The notes under the pieces: model-generated
Databases searched by the model: none
What the model was told of the DNA's origin: nothing
Seen by the model: only the letters and a program-made list of their open reading frames with translations
NCBI GenBank assembly: GCA_028693565.1
Contig: JAQUVE010000012.1
Span: 1 to 35,281, forward strand
Direction of reading: 5' to 3'
DNA from: Sulfurospirillaceae bacterium
Lineage (GTDB): Bacteria; Campylobacterota; Campylobacteria; Campylobacterales; Sulfurospirillaceae
Length of the DNA: 35,281 bases
Part shown: positions 34,797 to 35,281 of the stretch, piece by piece
How the letters are laid out: each line of letters starts with the position of its first letter
Position numbering within the stretch: position 1 is the first letter of the stretch
Position numbers and translations under genes: made by a program

Positions 34797-35281
34797 TAAT
34801 GATTGAACGAACAATGGCTTATTTGGTGCCTTTATTAATCTTACTCAATTATCTCGGTCGAGGCTTATACAATGTTACTTTAGTTTTAGTTGCCCTTGGA
34901 AGTTTCTATCTTTTCTATCAACAAGCGCACCTACTCAAAAAACTTTCGCACGAAAAACTTTTTCTTTTCTATTCATTATTTATCGCCACAGTGATTATAA
35001 CCATTCCTTTTTCACTCAATATTGCCTTCTCTTTGGCAAAGTTTGCCACTTTTTTTCTATCTTCCTATAGTGTATTGGTGGCTAGTCTTTATTTATATGT
35101 TTTTTCTGACAATAAACAACACCATTTTATACTTGCTCTTAAAATTCTTTTTTTTAGCTCCATTGTTATGGAAATCATCACGATATTGAGTATTGTCTAT
35201 AATTTTGACCCTTTACTCTACATCAAAACGCATGAATTAAAACCTCCAATGAATAGTTACCATCTACGAGAAATATTTACA
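34793..35281 (+). CDS. O-antigen ligase/polymerase-like membrane protein, 5' part only
   Basis: Open frame of 163 codons running off the window, so absent from the ORF track. It starts with ATG at 34793, overlapping the GT9 stop by 4 nt (MIMIERTMAYLVPLLILLNY). It has about five hydrophobic segments: LVPLLILLNYLG, VTLVLVALGSFYLFY, LFLFYSLFIATVIITIPF, FATFFLSSYSVLVASLYLY and LKILFFSSIVMEIITIL. This matches the N-terminal half of WaaL/Wzy-type proteins, but the diagnostic large periplasmic loop lies beyond the end. Position in an LPS core operon favours a ligase. Confidence 0.7.
   Translation, partial: MIMIERTMAYLVPLLILLNYLGRGLYNVTLVLVALGSFYLFYQQAHLLKKLSHEKLFLFYSLFIATVIITIPFSLNIAFSLAKFATFFLSSYSVLVASLYLYVFSDNKQHHFILALKILFFSSIVMEIITILSIVYNFDPLLYIKTHELKPPMNSYHLREIFT

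Noticed and set aside
1-35281. CRISPR arrays, tRNA or rRNA genes, insertion sequences
   Set aside because: No regularly spaced repeats, cloverleaf-like intergenic segments, rRNA-like conserved stretches or transposase frames were seen; nearly every base lies in a recognisable gene.

Overview
The window looks like a chromosomal segment of a free-living member of the Campylobacterota (Epsilonproteobacteria), possibly close to Sulfurospirillum. The genus is a guess from overall feel; the phylum is better supported. The DNA is AT-rich, there is a bacterial STT3/PglB oligosaccharyltransferase, CheY matches the Campylobacter type residue for residue at its start, and the order pssA - psd-like - ftsH - prmA - cheY - (glycosylation genes) - lpxL/LPS core genes is the order I recall for Campylobacter jejuni (Cj1114c to Cj1134), including strand directions. 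The content between the conserved ends is almost entirely different from C. jejuni.

Layout. (1) 1-1260: leuA (3' end cut by the window edge) with its own promoter and a 31-codon upstream reading frame rich in Ile and Leu that ends in a run of Leu codons. This looks like a leucine-sensing leader peptide. (2) 1259-5799: housekeeping block pssA, a Psd-related protein lacking the self-cleaving Gly-Ser, ftsH, prmA, cheY, tightly packed. (3) 5867-8114: hisA, hisH and a membrane protein with a Cache/PDC-type sensor domain. (4) 8160-11299: pglB and a WecA-like polyprenyl-phosphate sugar-1-phosphate transferase, overlapping by 4 nt. (5) 11379-21737: glycosyltransferases, a membrane acyltransferase broken by a one-base frameshift in a G6 tract, FdtA/FdtB-type amino-sugar genes, two methyltransferases and a Wzx flippase. 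(6) 21740-28529: nucleotide-sugar genes fcl, ugd, wbpO/tviB-type, rmlB, rmlA, manB/algC, less AT-rich than region 5. (7) 28531-29316: a PolB-type exonuclease. All of this is on the minus strand. (8) From a 63-bp divergent promoter region with a perfect 14-bp palindrome, the plus strand carries an LPS core operon: lpxL-like, ELM1-family, two GT4 transferases, an unusual SGNH protein (Cys for the nucleophilic Ser), a GT9 heptosyltransferase-like gene and the start of an O-antigen ligase/polymerase-like gene.

How it may work together (inference). RmlA and RmlB give dTDP-4-keto-6-deoxyglucose; the FdtA/QdtA-like isomerase and the DegT-family aminotransferase turn it into a dTDP-3-amino-3,6-dideoxyhexose. 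Ugd and the WbpO-like enzyme supply uronic acids, and Fcl a deoxyhexose. The WecA-like enzyme starts a lipid-linked glycan, five glycosyltransferases extend it, Wzx flips it, and PglB transfers it to protein Asn residues. No Wzy polymerase, PglK or PglC is visible in the minus-strand block, so it may be a rebuilt N-glycan locus in which a WecA/Wzx-style route replaces the Campylobacter PglC/PglK route. An O-antigen role is the main alternative.

No rRNA, tRNA, insertion sequence, CRISPR array or intergenic stretch over about 300 bases was seen. No convincing intrinsic terminator was found.
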